A stretch of DNA of 6,851 nt from JAAHGY01 sp051439365. GTDB lineage: Bacteria > Cyanobacteriota > Cyanobacteriia > CAKZMO01. Each line of letters starts with the position of its first letter. The stretch's first letter is position 1. The translations under genes and the position numbers were made by a program. The stretch is from assembly GCA_051439365.1 (NCBI GenBank), contig JBFRWC010000520.1, positions 1 to 6,851 of the forward strand. The letters run 5' to 3'. Positions 1 through 5,677 of this stretch are shown here, piece by piece. The notes beneath the pieces are model-generated. The model saw nothing but the letters and a program-made list of their open reading frames with translations, did no database searches and had not been told where the DNA came from.

Positions 1-1366
1 CGATGGTATGGCTGATGGACATCCCCAGTCCCGTGCCTTTGCCAACGGGTTTCGTCGTAAAAAAGGGGTCAAATAAGCGGGTTTGAGTCTTGGCGGGAAT
101 GCCGGGACCATTATCAGAAATTTGGATAGCCACCGATTTATCCCCAATGGTCTGTGTGGTGATAATTAACATGGGAGGTTCCGATTTTTGCAGGCATAAC
201 TCTCCTGCTTCATCCAAAGCATCCAGGGCATTGGTGATGATATTCATGAATACCTGATTGATTTGTCCGGCATGGCATTCTACCAAGGGCAAGTTGGGGG
301 CAAACTGTTTAACCACAATCACTTGAGGACGGTTGGCACAGGCTTTGAAGCGATGTTTAAGAATGAGTAGGGTACTGTCAATGCCTTCGTGAATGTCAGC
401 GGGTTTGAATTTCACTTGATCGGCACGAGAGAAAGTGCGGAGCGATCGCACAATCCCTAAAATCCGATCGGTGCCAATGCGCATGGACGCGACGATCTTG
501 CGCAGATCTTTCGCTAGAAATTCAAGTTCTAGCTCGTTGGCGATCGCCTCTAACTCTGGCAATGGATCAGGATATAGCGTCTGGTACAGATCCAGAACTG
601 CTAAGATGTCCTGCACATAACGCTGGACATGATTGAGATTACCGTGGATAAAGTTAATGGGATTATTGATTTCATGAGCAATTCCGGCCACCATCTGCCC
701 CAAACCTGACATTTTTTCACTGTGAATTAATTTGGCCTGGGATTGTTGCAGTTGCCCCTCAGCCTGCTTGCGCTCCCAAATTTCTTGTTTGAGCTGGCTA
801 ATGACACTGCGAAGTTGGGCCGTTCGCTGACTAATGCGATCTTCCAAATCATCGGTCAGGGTCTGTAATGCCTGGTTTTGCTGATCTCGTTCTTGGTGAA
901 GGTGTTGTAGCTGGGCTGCCACCAGGGTTAGGCTGTCGGCAAGGGCTTCTAGTTCCTGCCAATCCGGTGGGGGGACTGCCTCGGCCTCCTGGTCCTGTGA
1001 TAGGGATCGTGTTGTTGTGGTTATCTGAGCGATCGCCCCCAGCAGTTGATTGCTCCAATGGAATACAAATAAACCAACACTTAAGCCAGTGAAGCCAAGG
1101 CTTGTCAGCCCCAGGAGAGTCAACTGGGTGGGGAATTCTATGCCTGCACCCTCGCCTCCTGGGACGTGGGCATTCAGCCACCATCGTAGGGCAATGAAGC
1201 CGCCAATCGTAAGGGGCAGGGTGGCGGCAGCGATCGCACCAGCAATCCCCTGAAGCTGCCAATTTTTCTGGGCTGCTTCCTTGGCGGTGGCCTTTAGTCG
1301 AGGGATCTGGGACTGACGCTCGGCCTCTGCAATATCTGAGGTCATTGAGGATTCAGAATCAGGCAT
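1..1366 (-). CDS. Membrane sensor histidine kinase, C-terminus cut by window edge
   Basis: The reverse strand is open from an ATG at 1366 to the left edge, giving 455 complete codons and no stop. Two hydrophobic segments (about residues 39-61 and 82-103) flank a loop of only about 20 residues. A charged, Q-rich, probably coiled-coil linker follows (about 135-220). The kinase core is complete in its motifs: H-box AHEINNP with phospho-acceptor H231, N-box NQVFMNIITNALDAL (N375 and N379), G1 box SDNGPGIP (D418), F box FDPFF (432-436) and G2 box GKGTGLG (442-448). Probably only a few tens of residues of the ATPase domain are missing, plus any receiver domain further on. No PAS, GAF or HAMP domain is evident. 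I see no clear Shine-Dalgarno sequence before the ATG; the frame stays open upstream, but only a TTG lies nearby, so ATG 1366 is preferred. A second ATG is at residue 8. The kinase is divergent from the next operon. Stimulus and response regulator are unknown. Confidence 0.93.
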   Translation of the reverse strand, partial: MPDSESSMTSDIAEAERQSQIPRLKATAKEAAQKNWQLQGIAGAIAAATLPLTIGGFIALRWWLNAHVPGGEGAGIEFPTQLTLLGLTSLGFTGLSVGLFVFHWSNQLLGAIAQITTTTRSLSQDQEAEAVPPPDWQELEALADSLTLVAAQLQHLHQERDQQNQALQTLTDDLEDRISQRTAQLRSVISQLKQEIWERKQAEGQLQQSQAKLIHSEKMSGLGQMVAGIAHEINNPINFIHGNLNHVQRYVQDILAVLDLYQTLYPDPLPELEAIANELELEFLAKDLRKIVASMRIGTDRILGIVRSLRTFSRADQVKFKPADIHEGIDSTLLILKHRFKACANRPQVIVVKQFAPNLPLVECHAGQINQVFMNIITNALDALDEAGELCLQKSEPPMLIITTQTIGDKSVAIQISDNGPGIPAKTQTRLFDPFFTTKPVGKGTGLGMSISHTI

Positions 1367-1560
1367 GGTTAGCAATAAAGTGATAGCAGGCGGCTTATAC
1401 CCATAGCTTGCCCCAGATAACCGCAGAAGTAACGGGATATCCCTCGGAGCTTCTGGATATTACATCTAACTTAATAAGGGATCTACCCATCAAACAGAGA
1501 CCAAGAGTGGGGGATGGATCATCGCACGTCGGGCAAGGGTGATCGTGATATAGAATGGGG

Positions 1561-1600
1561 CCGTACAGGTGTCGGGGCAATATACAACCTGTACGGTTGT
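1561..1600. promoter_or_regulatory. Nested inverted repeats upstream of the three-gene operon
   Basis: CCGTACAGGT at 1561-1570 and ACCTGTACGG at 1587-1596 are perfect 10-bp inverted repeats with a 16-nt spacer. Overlapping the right arm is a second inverted repeat, ACAACC (1584-1589) and GGTTGT (1595-1600), around a 5-nt loop. The two foldings use the same bases and cannot coexist. The structure ends about 20 nt before the preferred start at 1620. It could be a dimeric repressor operator or a 5'-leader hairpin; the sequence does not decide between these. Confidence 0.55.
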
Positions 1601-1605
1601 CGTCC

Positions 1606-1615
1606 GGAAGGAAGG
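1606..1615 (+). promoter_or_regulatory. Shine-Dalgarno that decides the start at 1620
   Basis: A purine-rich GGAAGGAAGG lies just upstream of the ATG at 1620, at suitable spacing. The in-frame GTG at 1569 has no comparable site and falls inside the inverted repeat, so the downstream ATG is preferred. Confidence 0.6.
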
Positions 1616-1619
1616 GTTG

Positions 1620-2279
1620 ATGAAGGTTGAGTGGTCAACAGTGATCCGGTTGCCGCAAACCTATGGTTTGTTGACAGGTACGGTCATTGGATATCTCTGC
1701 TTGTTGGGCTGGGCTGGCCCTCGACCGTTGGTGTGGTTGGGCGGTGGTGGGGTGGCAGTGGCGATGATGGGCAGTTGGGTCACAACTGTTCGGTCCCAGG
1801 CTCCGACAGCGGATGCTAGCGATTTGTTGATGCCAGCGGTTTTCGAGCAGCAGCTTACCACCCTAGAGTCGAATCTGCCCCCCGATCACGTTGGCACCGA
1901 GGCATGGCAACAGGCTCGACAAGCCGCCCGGTCCGCCCAAGCCTGTGCGGTCCAGATTTCTCACCATGATTCCCTCCTTCATCCTGACTTGCTGGAAGCC
2001 GTGCATACGGTGCTGGAGTTAATCCAGCAAATTGCCGATGCGCTCCGGGTGTTGGATACCATCCAAACTCCGGTCTATCAACAAATGGTGCAGGAACGGC
2101 TACAGCAGAGTGGCGATCGCCTTCAGCAAACCCAGCAACAACTCCAGCAGCTTCAGGATCAAGTTGCATTAGCGTCGTTGGATGCGAATGCGGCAACGTT
2201 GCCCCAACGGTTACAACAATTAATTGCGGCGAATCAACAAATCCTTGAGGCTGAAGCCTTTAACCCTAATTTGGAATAG
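1620..2279 (+). CDS. Hypothetical membrane protein, two TM helices plus Q-rich coiled coil
   Basis: I do not recognise this 219-residue protein with certainty. The start is ATG 1620 because a strong Shine-Dalgarno precedes it; an in-frame GTG at 1569 would add 17 residues. Two hydrophobic helices (about residues 14-31 and 36-55) are joined by a tight GPRP turn, giving a hairpin anchor. The remaining roughly 160 residues are soluble and helical. They include a strongly Q/L-rich heptad-like stretch (about 140-180) suited to a coiled coil, followed by another amphipathic helix. The topology (N-terminal TM pair and helical cytoplasmic tail) resembles XpaC-type proteins, which accompany TelA-like genes in other bacteria, but no TelA gene is in the window and this is only an architectural analogy. 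The stop lies 51 nt before the ATG of the VWA lipoprotein gene, with no terminator visible, which suggests one operon. One HIP1 site lies within the coding region. Confidence 0.8.
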   Translation: MKVEWSTVIRLPQTYGLLTGTVIGYLCLLGWAGPRPLVWLGGGGVAVAMMGSWVTTVRSQAPTADASDLLMPAVFEQQLTTLESNLPPDHVGTEAWQQARQAARSAQACAVQISHHDSLLHPDLLEAVHTVLELIQQIADALRVLDTIQTPVYQQMVQERLQQSGDRLQQTQQQLQQLQDQVALASLDANAATLPQRLQQLIAANQQILEAEAFNPNLE

Positions 2280-2330
2280 TGTAGACATATTGTTTGCGAA
2301 TTTTTGCGATTAGTGGAGATCTTCAACCGC

Positions 2331-4187
2331 ATGAAACGTCCATCTGCATCCATCCCACCGTTGCCCACGCCCATCCAGTTGCCAGTGCCAGGATCAATCT
2401 GCCGGATGGTGCGGCTGGGATTGGGCTTTTTGTTAGGCTTGGGGTTGGTCCTGACTGCGGCCTGTTTCTCGTCTTCGCCCCCGTCTTCATCGCCCCCGTC
2501 TACTAACCCGCCGGCCCAACAATCTGGGTCTCCGATCAATTCGGCAGAGACGGCGTTGCAGGTGTTGGAGCAGTTTGTGTTGCCGGGGGTGGGCGATCGC
2601 ACCCAAGTTGTCCCCGATGAGATCGCCCTGCGCTACACCGTGGACTCGATTGAAGCCCCATTGCCGTCCTTGGAGGAGTTTCCTCTCTACGGTGCCCAGC
2701 CGAATGACGACGGATTTTACATTGAGATTTTTAGCTCATCGGAAAAGGCCAATGCGGAGCGGCAAAATGAGCGGTGGTTGGTGGAGGTGGCGGATGCCTT
2801 CAATGCCCAGAATCAAACCTTGGCTTCTGGGGAACCGATTCGGGTGGGCGTTCGTAAAATTGCGTCCGGGGCAGCGGCTCGGTTGCTGATTGCTGAGGCG
2901 GAAAATCCGGTGGGCTACAGTCCCTCTAATGATCTGTGGGTGGAGATGGTGAAAAGTCAGGGCATTGGCACCCAGACGGTGGCTCCCAGTTTGGTGCCGA
3001 ATACGGCGGGGTGGGTGGTGCCCCAATCAGTGTATCAGGCGTTGGCAGCATCGGGACCAGTGACGTTTGATCAAATGCTGAATGCGATCGCCTCCGGTCA
3101 AATACAGGTCGCTTACCCCAATCCCTACACCAGTTCCACCGCCCTCAACTTGCTCTATACCCTGTATTGGCGAGCAGCGGGGCACCAATCTGATGGTGGT
3201 CAACTGACGGAAGCAGAAATTGCCTCGCCCCAGGTCAACTCCGTATTTGAGCAATTCCAATCCCAAGTATTGATTACCACTCCCACCACCTTGGACTTAC
3301 AGGAATTGTTTTTGCGGGACCAATCCAAACTACAAGCCTTTCCCCTGGAATATCAAAACTATGTGGCCTTGAAGCAACTGCCCGGTTTTGAGCAAACCGA
3401 GTTTATCCCCTTTGGCATTCCCCACAACAATCCGCTGGTGGGATTTGACTGGAACAGCCCCCAACAGCAGGAAGCCCTGCAAAAATTTGCCGACTTTGCC
3501 CGTTCTGAAGCCATGCAAGTCTTGGCGACCGAGCAGGGGTTTGAATCCACTGACCACATCACCAATCAAGCTGGACCGCCGATTCCATCCGGGGACGTGC
3601 TGCTCGCGGCTCAGTCCAACTGGAAATTGCGTAAAGACGGGGGCCGCACCGTGTACATGAGTTTGGTGATTGACACCAGCGGCTCGATGGATGGGCCACC
3701 GCTGGAAGCCGTGCAGACTGGGTTACGCATCGCCGCCCAACACATCAATCCCGGCAACTACATTAGCCTTGTCACCTTTGACGATCAGGCGACGCGCCGC
3801 TTGCCGTTGGCTCTCTTTGATGAACCCCAGCATCAAAAATTGCTGGCGACGGTGGATCAGTTAGAGGCCAATGGCAATACTGCGATGTATGATGGCATTA
3901 TGTTAGCCCTGGCTGATTTGCTGAAACAGCAGCAGCAAGATCCCACGGGTCGCTATTATCTGCTGTTGCTCACGGATGGCCAGGTGAGTGCGGGTAATCG
4001 GTTCAACGATCGCTACATCCAAGACATCATGGCCTACAGCGGGGTGCGGTTCTATCCCATTGCTTATGGGGAAGTAGATGAAGCAGAATTGCAGGCGATC
4101 GCCAGCTTGCGCGAGTCCACCGTCAAAATCGGTGATCCAGACACGGTGCAAGAGCTATTCCAAAATCTCTTTCAAATTAATTTGTAA
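2331..4187 (+). CDS. Substrate-binding / VWA domain lipoprotein
   Basis: This 618-residue product (from ATG 2331) has three parts. A hydrophobic segment ends in LTAAC, a plausible lipobox with lipidated C45, followed by an S/P-rich tether. Residues about 128-400 read as a type II periplasmic-binding fold of the extracellular solute-binding family: export-type sequence, no enzyme motif, late aromatic-rich FIPFGIPHNNPLVGFDW stretch. Residues about 440-618 form a VWA domain with a complete metal-binding MIDAS: DTSGS at 448-452, threonine T517 in NTAMYDG, and aspartate D549 in LLTDGQ. It is therefore probably a surface or periplasmic protein combining ligand binding with metal-dependent protein contacts; no transporter permease or ATPase is nearby. 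The start is uncertain. TTG 2304 and GTG 2313 lie upstream, while ATG 2406 would give a more normal 20-residue lipoprotein signal peptide. Shine-Dalgarno support is weak for all of them. Confidence 0.88.
   Translation: MKRPSASIPPLPTPIQLPVPGSICRMVRLGLGFLLGLGLVLTAACFSSSPPSSSPPSTNPPAQQSGSPINSAETALQVLEQFVLPGVGDRTQVVPDEIALRYTVDSIEAPLPSLEEFPLYGAQPNDDGFYIEIFSSSEKANAERQNERWLVEVADAFNAQNQTLASGEPIRVGVRKIASGAAARLLIAEAENPVGYSPSNDLWVEMVKSQGIGTQTVAPSLVPNTAGWVVPQSVYQALAASGPVTFDQMLNAIASGQIQVAYPNPYTSSTALNLLYTLYWRAAGHQSDGGQLTEAEIASPQVNSVFEQFQSQVLITTPTTLDLQELFLRDQSKLQAFPLEYQNYVALKQLPGFEQTEFIPFGIPHNNPLVGFDWNSPQQQEALQKFADFARSEAMQVLATEQGFESTDHITNQAGPPIPSGDVLLAAQSNWKLRKDGGRTVYMSLVIDTSGSMDGPPLEAVQTGLRIAAQHINPGNYISLVTFDDQATRRLPLALFDEPQHQKLLATVDQLEANGNTAMYDGIMLALADLLKQQQQDPTGRYYLLLLTDGQVSAGNRFNDRYIQDIMAYSGVRFYPIAYGEVDEAELQAIASLRESTVKIGDPDTVQELFQNLFQINL
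2406..2465 (+). other. Lipoprotein signal peptide and lipobox cysteine
   Basis: Read from the internal ATG at 2406, the peptide has one basic residue, a Gly/Leu-rich hydrophobic core and then LTAAC, with the cysteine codon TGT at 2463-2465. The next residues are Ser/Pro-rich, as expected for a flexible tether after lipidation. The -3 residue is Thr rather than Leu, so the lipobox is permissive rather than canonical. If translation begins at 2331, the n-region would be unusually long, which is the main argument for 2406 as the true start. Confidence 0.6.
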
Positions 4188-4208
4188 CCGTTGTCCTCAT
4201 CCTCACTC

Positions 4209-4241
4209 TAATTCGGGAAACCACCTAATTTGGGAAACCAC
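4209..4241 (+). repeat. 17-bp tandem duplication in the leader of the third operon gene
   Basis: The 16-mer TAATTCGGGAAACCAC (4209-4224) is followed one base later by TAATTTGGGAAACCAC (4226-4241), differing at a single position. The second copy ends directly against the ATG at 4242. The GGGAAA in each copy is the only purine-rich stretch that could act as a ribosome-binding site, so the duplication places two similar candidates 17 nt apart. Confidence 0.75.
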
Positions 4242-4634
4242 ATGACTAAACCCACCCCTCAACTCATACGGATTTTGGGCCTGGGTTGGCTGGCCTATTT
4301 AGCGTTGGGGTTAACGCTACGGCAGACCAATCCATCGGCATCGTCCGGTGCGATCGCCACCGTTTCAGTGATTATCGATCGGGGTTATTGCCCTCCAGAC
4401 CAATGGCAGCAGGTCGCGGCAGAGTATGCCCAGCTGTATCAACAGCACCAAAGGCAGCAAATTCAAATTGAATCGGTCATACTCGTCAATCATTTGGGTG
4501 AAGAGGTGCTGACTGAACCGCCCACGGATGCGGATATTGCCAGCCTCAATATCTATGGACTCAGCGGGGGCGATCGCATTACCACCCTGCTAACGGCGCA
4601 GCCCAATGCGACCGTTCTCCGCTGCCCTCCCTAA
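4242..4634 (+). CDS. Small membrane-anchored or exported hypothetical protein with two CPP motifs
   Basis: I do not recognise this 130-residue protein. ATG 4242 is chosen over an in-frame TTG at 4230 because it gives a clean signal anchor: basic residue R10, then a hydrophobic stretch (about 11-26), then R27. The short S/A-rich segment after it could be a tether or a signal-peptidase site. The rest alternates predicted strand (ATVSVIID, 39-46), helix (WQQVAAEYAQLYQQH) and strand (IQIESVILV), suggesting a small alpha/beta domain. The only two cysteines, C50 and C128, are each followed by Pro-Pro. They could form a disulfide closing the domain in the periplasm. The gene starts 54 nt after the VWA lipoprotein gene with no terminator between, so a shared operon and function are likely. 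Its stop is 2 nt from the stop of the opposing ktrA. Confidence 0.75.
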   Translation: MTKPTPQLIRILGLGWLAYLALGLTLRQTNPSASSGAIATVSVIIDRGYCPPDQWQQVAAEYAQLYQQHQRQQIQIESVILVNHLGEEVLTEPPTDADIASLNIYGLSGGDRITTLLTAQPNATVLRCPP

Positions 4635-4636
4635 AG

Positions 4637-5356
4637 CTAGGAATTCGGTAGCTTATCGATACTTTTGTTTTTGCCTAACACCACCATGACGGTCCCTGCT
4701 TTAAGTTGCAAGACGGGGCTAGGATTGATGACAAACGCATCAGGATCATCTTCCTTGCTCACTGCCAGGAGACTAATTCCATAAGTTGCTCGAAGTTGCA
4801 GTTCGGCAATGGTCTTGCCGTCAAACTGTTTGGGAACGGGACATTCAATGATGCTGTTGTCGGGGTCTAGCTCAAACCGATCGAGAATGCCGGGGTTGGT
4901 GAGCGATCGCGCCAGCTCACAGCCCATCTCATGTTCGGGGAAAATCACCTTATCTGCCCCCACCCGCTCCAAAAGTTTCCCATGCACCTCTGAAGAGGCT
5001 TTGGCGATAATGTAGCGTACCCCGGCTTCCTTCAAATTTAAGGTGGTGATGATGCTTTCTTGGACGTAATTGCCAATGGCAATAATGACCGTATCGAACT
5101 CATATACTCCGGCTTCGGTCAGGGCATGGGGATTGGTGGAGTCCAACTGGAGGGCATGGGAGACTTGGCGATTGGTCAGTACTTGAGCAACCAACTCTTC
5201 ACTGGAATCAATTCCCAGCACTTCATACCCAGCTTCATGCAAGGTGGTACACACGGCCCTGCCAAAGCGTCCCAAGCCAATGACCGCATACTGCTGCCGA
5301 CCCGATCGCAGCGTTTTGAAAAAATTTAAATCCCGTAATGAGGCTAAGTTCACCAC
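4637..5356 (-). CDS. ktrA: Ktr potassium uptake regulatory subunit KtrA (TrkA-N/RCK)
   Basis: This 239-residue cytosolic protein is a typical KtrA/TrkA-family regulator: an octameric ring of RCK domains that binds ATP/ADP or NAD(H) and gates the KtrB channel-like subunit. The Rossmann motif GLGRFG (27-32) follows the first strand YAVIGLG, and D50 in GIDSSEE ends the second strand as the expected ribose-binding acid. The TrkA-N domain runs to about residue 140. A TrkA-C/RCK-C domain occupies about 155-236, ending in the usual LKAGTVMVVLG strand-turn. The length is close to normal for the family. Translation starts at GTG 5356 or the adjacent GTG 5353; GGTGA a few bases upstream serves as Shine-Dalgarno, and a TGA lies in frame just before. 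The partner ktrB lies upstream on the same strand. The gene faces the lipoprotein operon tail to tail. Confidence 0.95.
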   Translation of the reverse strand: MVNLASLRDLNFFKTLRSGRQQYAVIGLGRFGRAVCTTLHEAGYEVLGIDSSEELVAQVLTNRQVSHALQLDSTNPHALTEAGVYEFDTVIIAIGNYVQESIITTLNLKEAGVRYIIAKASSEVHGKLLERVGADKVIFPEHEMGCELARSLTNPGILDRFELDPDNSIIECPVPKQFDGKTIAELQLRATYGISLLAVSKEDDPDAFVINPSPVLQLKAGTVMVVLGKNKSIDKLPNS

Positions 5357-5445
5357 TGATTTTCACCGCCCATACATTAATTACTTTTCTGGAGTGGCTT
5401 CTCACACTTGATCCATGTTACCTTGCCAGATCTTGGTCCTACTCA

Positions 5446-5538
5446 AGAGGACGAGGGCAACCACGGGGGGATTGCCCTTACGGGGTGGTTGGGATCGGTT
5501 GGGGCGGTGCCCCCGTGCCCGACCGGTTGAGCGATCGC
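5446..5538. repeat. GC-rich structured repeat, copy 1
   Basis: This 93-bp unit begins AGAGG and ends in a HIP1 octamer. It carries three pairs of complementary arms: GAGGGCAA with TTGCCCTT (one G-T pair), CAACCAC 5458-5464 with GTGGTTG 5485-5491, and CACGGGGG 5462-5469 with CCCCCGTG 5510-5517. The arms overlap, so only some foldings can coexist. GGGCAACC- and GGGGCGGTGCCCC-type interspersed palindromes are common in cyanobacterial genomes, and this unit looks like one of that class. Confidence 0.8.
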
Positions 5539-5555
5539 CCGATTGCTTGCTGCTC

Positions 5556-5649
5556 AGAGGATAAGGGCAACCACGGGGGGATTGCCCTTACGGGGTGGTT
5601 GGAGTCTAGTTGGGGCGGTGCCCCCGTGCCCGACCGGTTGAGCGATCGC
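5556..5649. repeat. GC-rich structured repeat, copy 2
   Basis: This 94-bp unit is a direct repeat of copy 1 at a period of 110-111 bp, after a 17-bp spacer. It differs by two substitutions at the left (ATAAGG against ACGAGG) and by a diverged block in the middle (GGAGTCTAGTT against GGGATCGGTT) that adds one base. The last 38 bp are identical. Its first stem is a perfect 8 bp, AAGGGCAA 5563-5570 with TTGCCCTT 5582-5589. The CAACCAC/GTGGTTG and CACGGGGG/CCCCCGTG pairs are also kept. Confidence 0.8.
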
Positions 5650-5677
5650 TGCCCCTGACTCCGGATACGTATGACTC

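Larger units (their letters stand above)
1367..1619. other. Divergent intergenic region
   Basis: This 253-nt spacer separates the leftward kinase gene from the rightward operon, so it should hold both promoters. It contains a perfect 10-bp palindrome GGGATATCCC at 1434-1443 and the nested inverted repeats at 1561-1600. A TAGAAT hexamer at 1551-1556 resembles a -10 box on the plus strand, but no convincing -35 lies at the usual distance. On the minus strand TATAAG (1399-1394) is a weak -10 candidate. I see no convincing coding sequence here. Confidence 0.6.
442..5649. repeat. HIP1 octamers GCGATCGC, 13 dispersed copies
   Basis: Perfect copies start at 442, 540, 1029, 1230, 2113, 2593, 3084, 4095, 4350, 4570, 4903, 5531 and 5642. 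Most lie inside genes; the last two close the ktrB-ktrA repeat units. None is found in the ktrB portion. The density marks the DNA as cyanobacterial; the role of HIP1 is unsettled, though it is a known target of cyanobacterial DNA methylation. Confidence 0.9.
5357..5677. other. ktrB-ktrA intergenic region
   Basis: This 321-nt gap between two genes of one transport system is long for an operon. More than half of it is the two repeat copies at 5446-5538 and 5556-5649. The stretch 5357-5445 should hold any ktrA promoter and leader; it has AT-rich bases near 5375-5390 but no clear -35/-10 pair. An 8-bp palindrome ATACGTAT (5665-5672) sits just beyond the ktrB stop. No canonical terminator with a U-tract is visible. 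Confidence 0.65.

Noticed and set aside
849..1262. Minus-strand open frame of 137 codons
   Set aside because: It overlaps the kinase gene in another frame and reads as Pro/Arg/Gly-rich shadow sequence without a domain.
1394..1399. Promoter -10 (TATAAG, minus strand) for the kinase
   Set aside because: The hexamer is plausible, but the nearest possible -35 is at the wrong spacing, so it is too weak to annotate.
1569..1619. N-terminal extension of the coiled-coil membrane protein from GTG 1569
   Set aside because: The GTG lies within the inverted repeat and lacks a Shine-Dalgarno, while ATG 1620 has a strong one.
1855..2196. Minus-strand open frame of 113 codons
   Set aside because: It is antisense to the coiled-coil gene, His/Pro-rich and without any recognisable motif.
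5563..5589. Rho-independent terminator after ktrB
   Set aside because: The 8-bp stem is real but neither strand has a following T-tract.
5446..5649. CRISPR-like array
   Set aside because: There are only two units, each over 90 bp, with a single 17-bp spacer and no cas genes.
5338..5658. Plus-strand open frame of 106 codons across the ktrB-ktrA gap
   Set aside because: It is made mostly of the two DNA repeat copies. A one-base length difference between them would shift the frame from copy to copy, there is no recognisable domain, and no Shine-Dalgarno precedes it.
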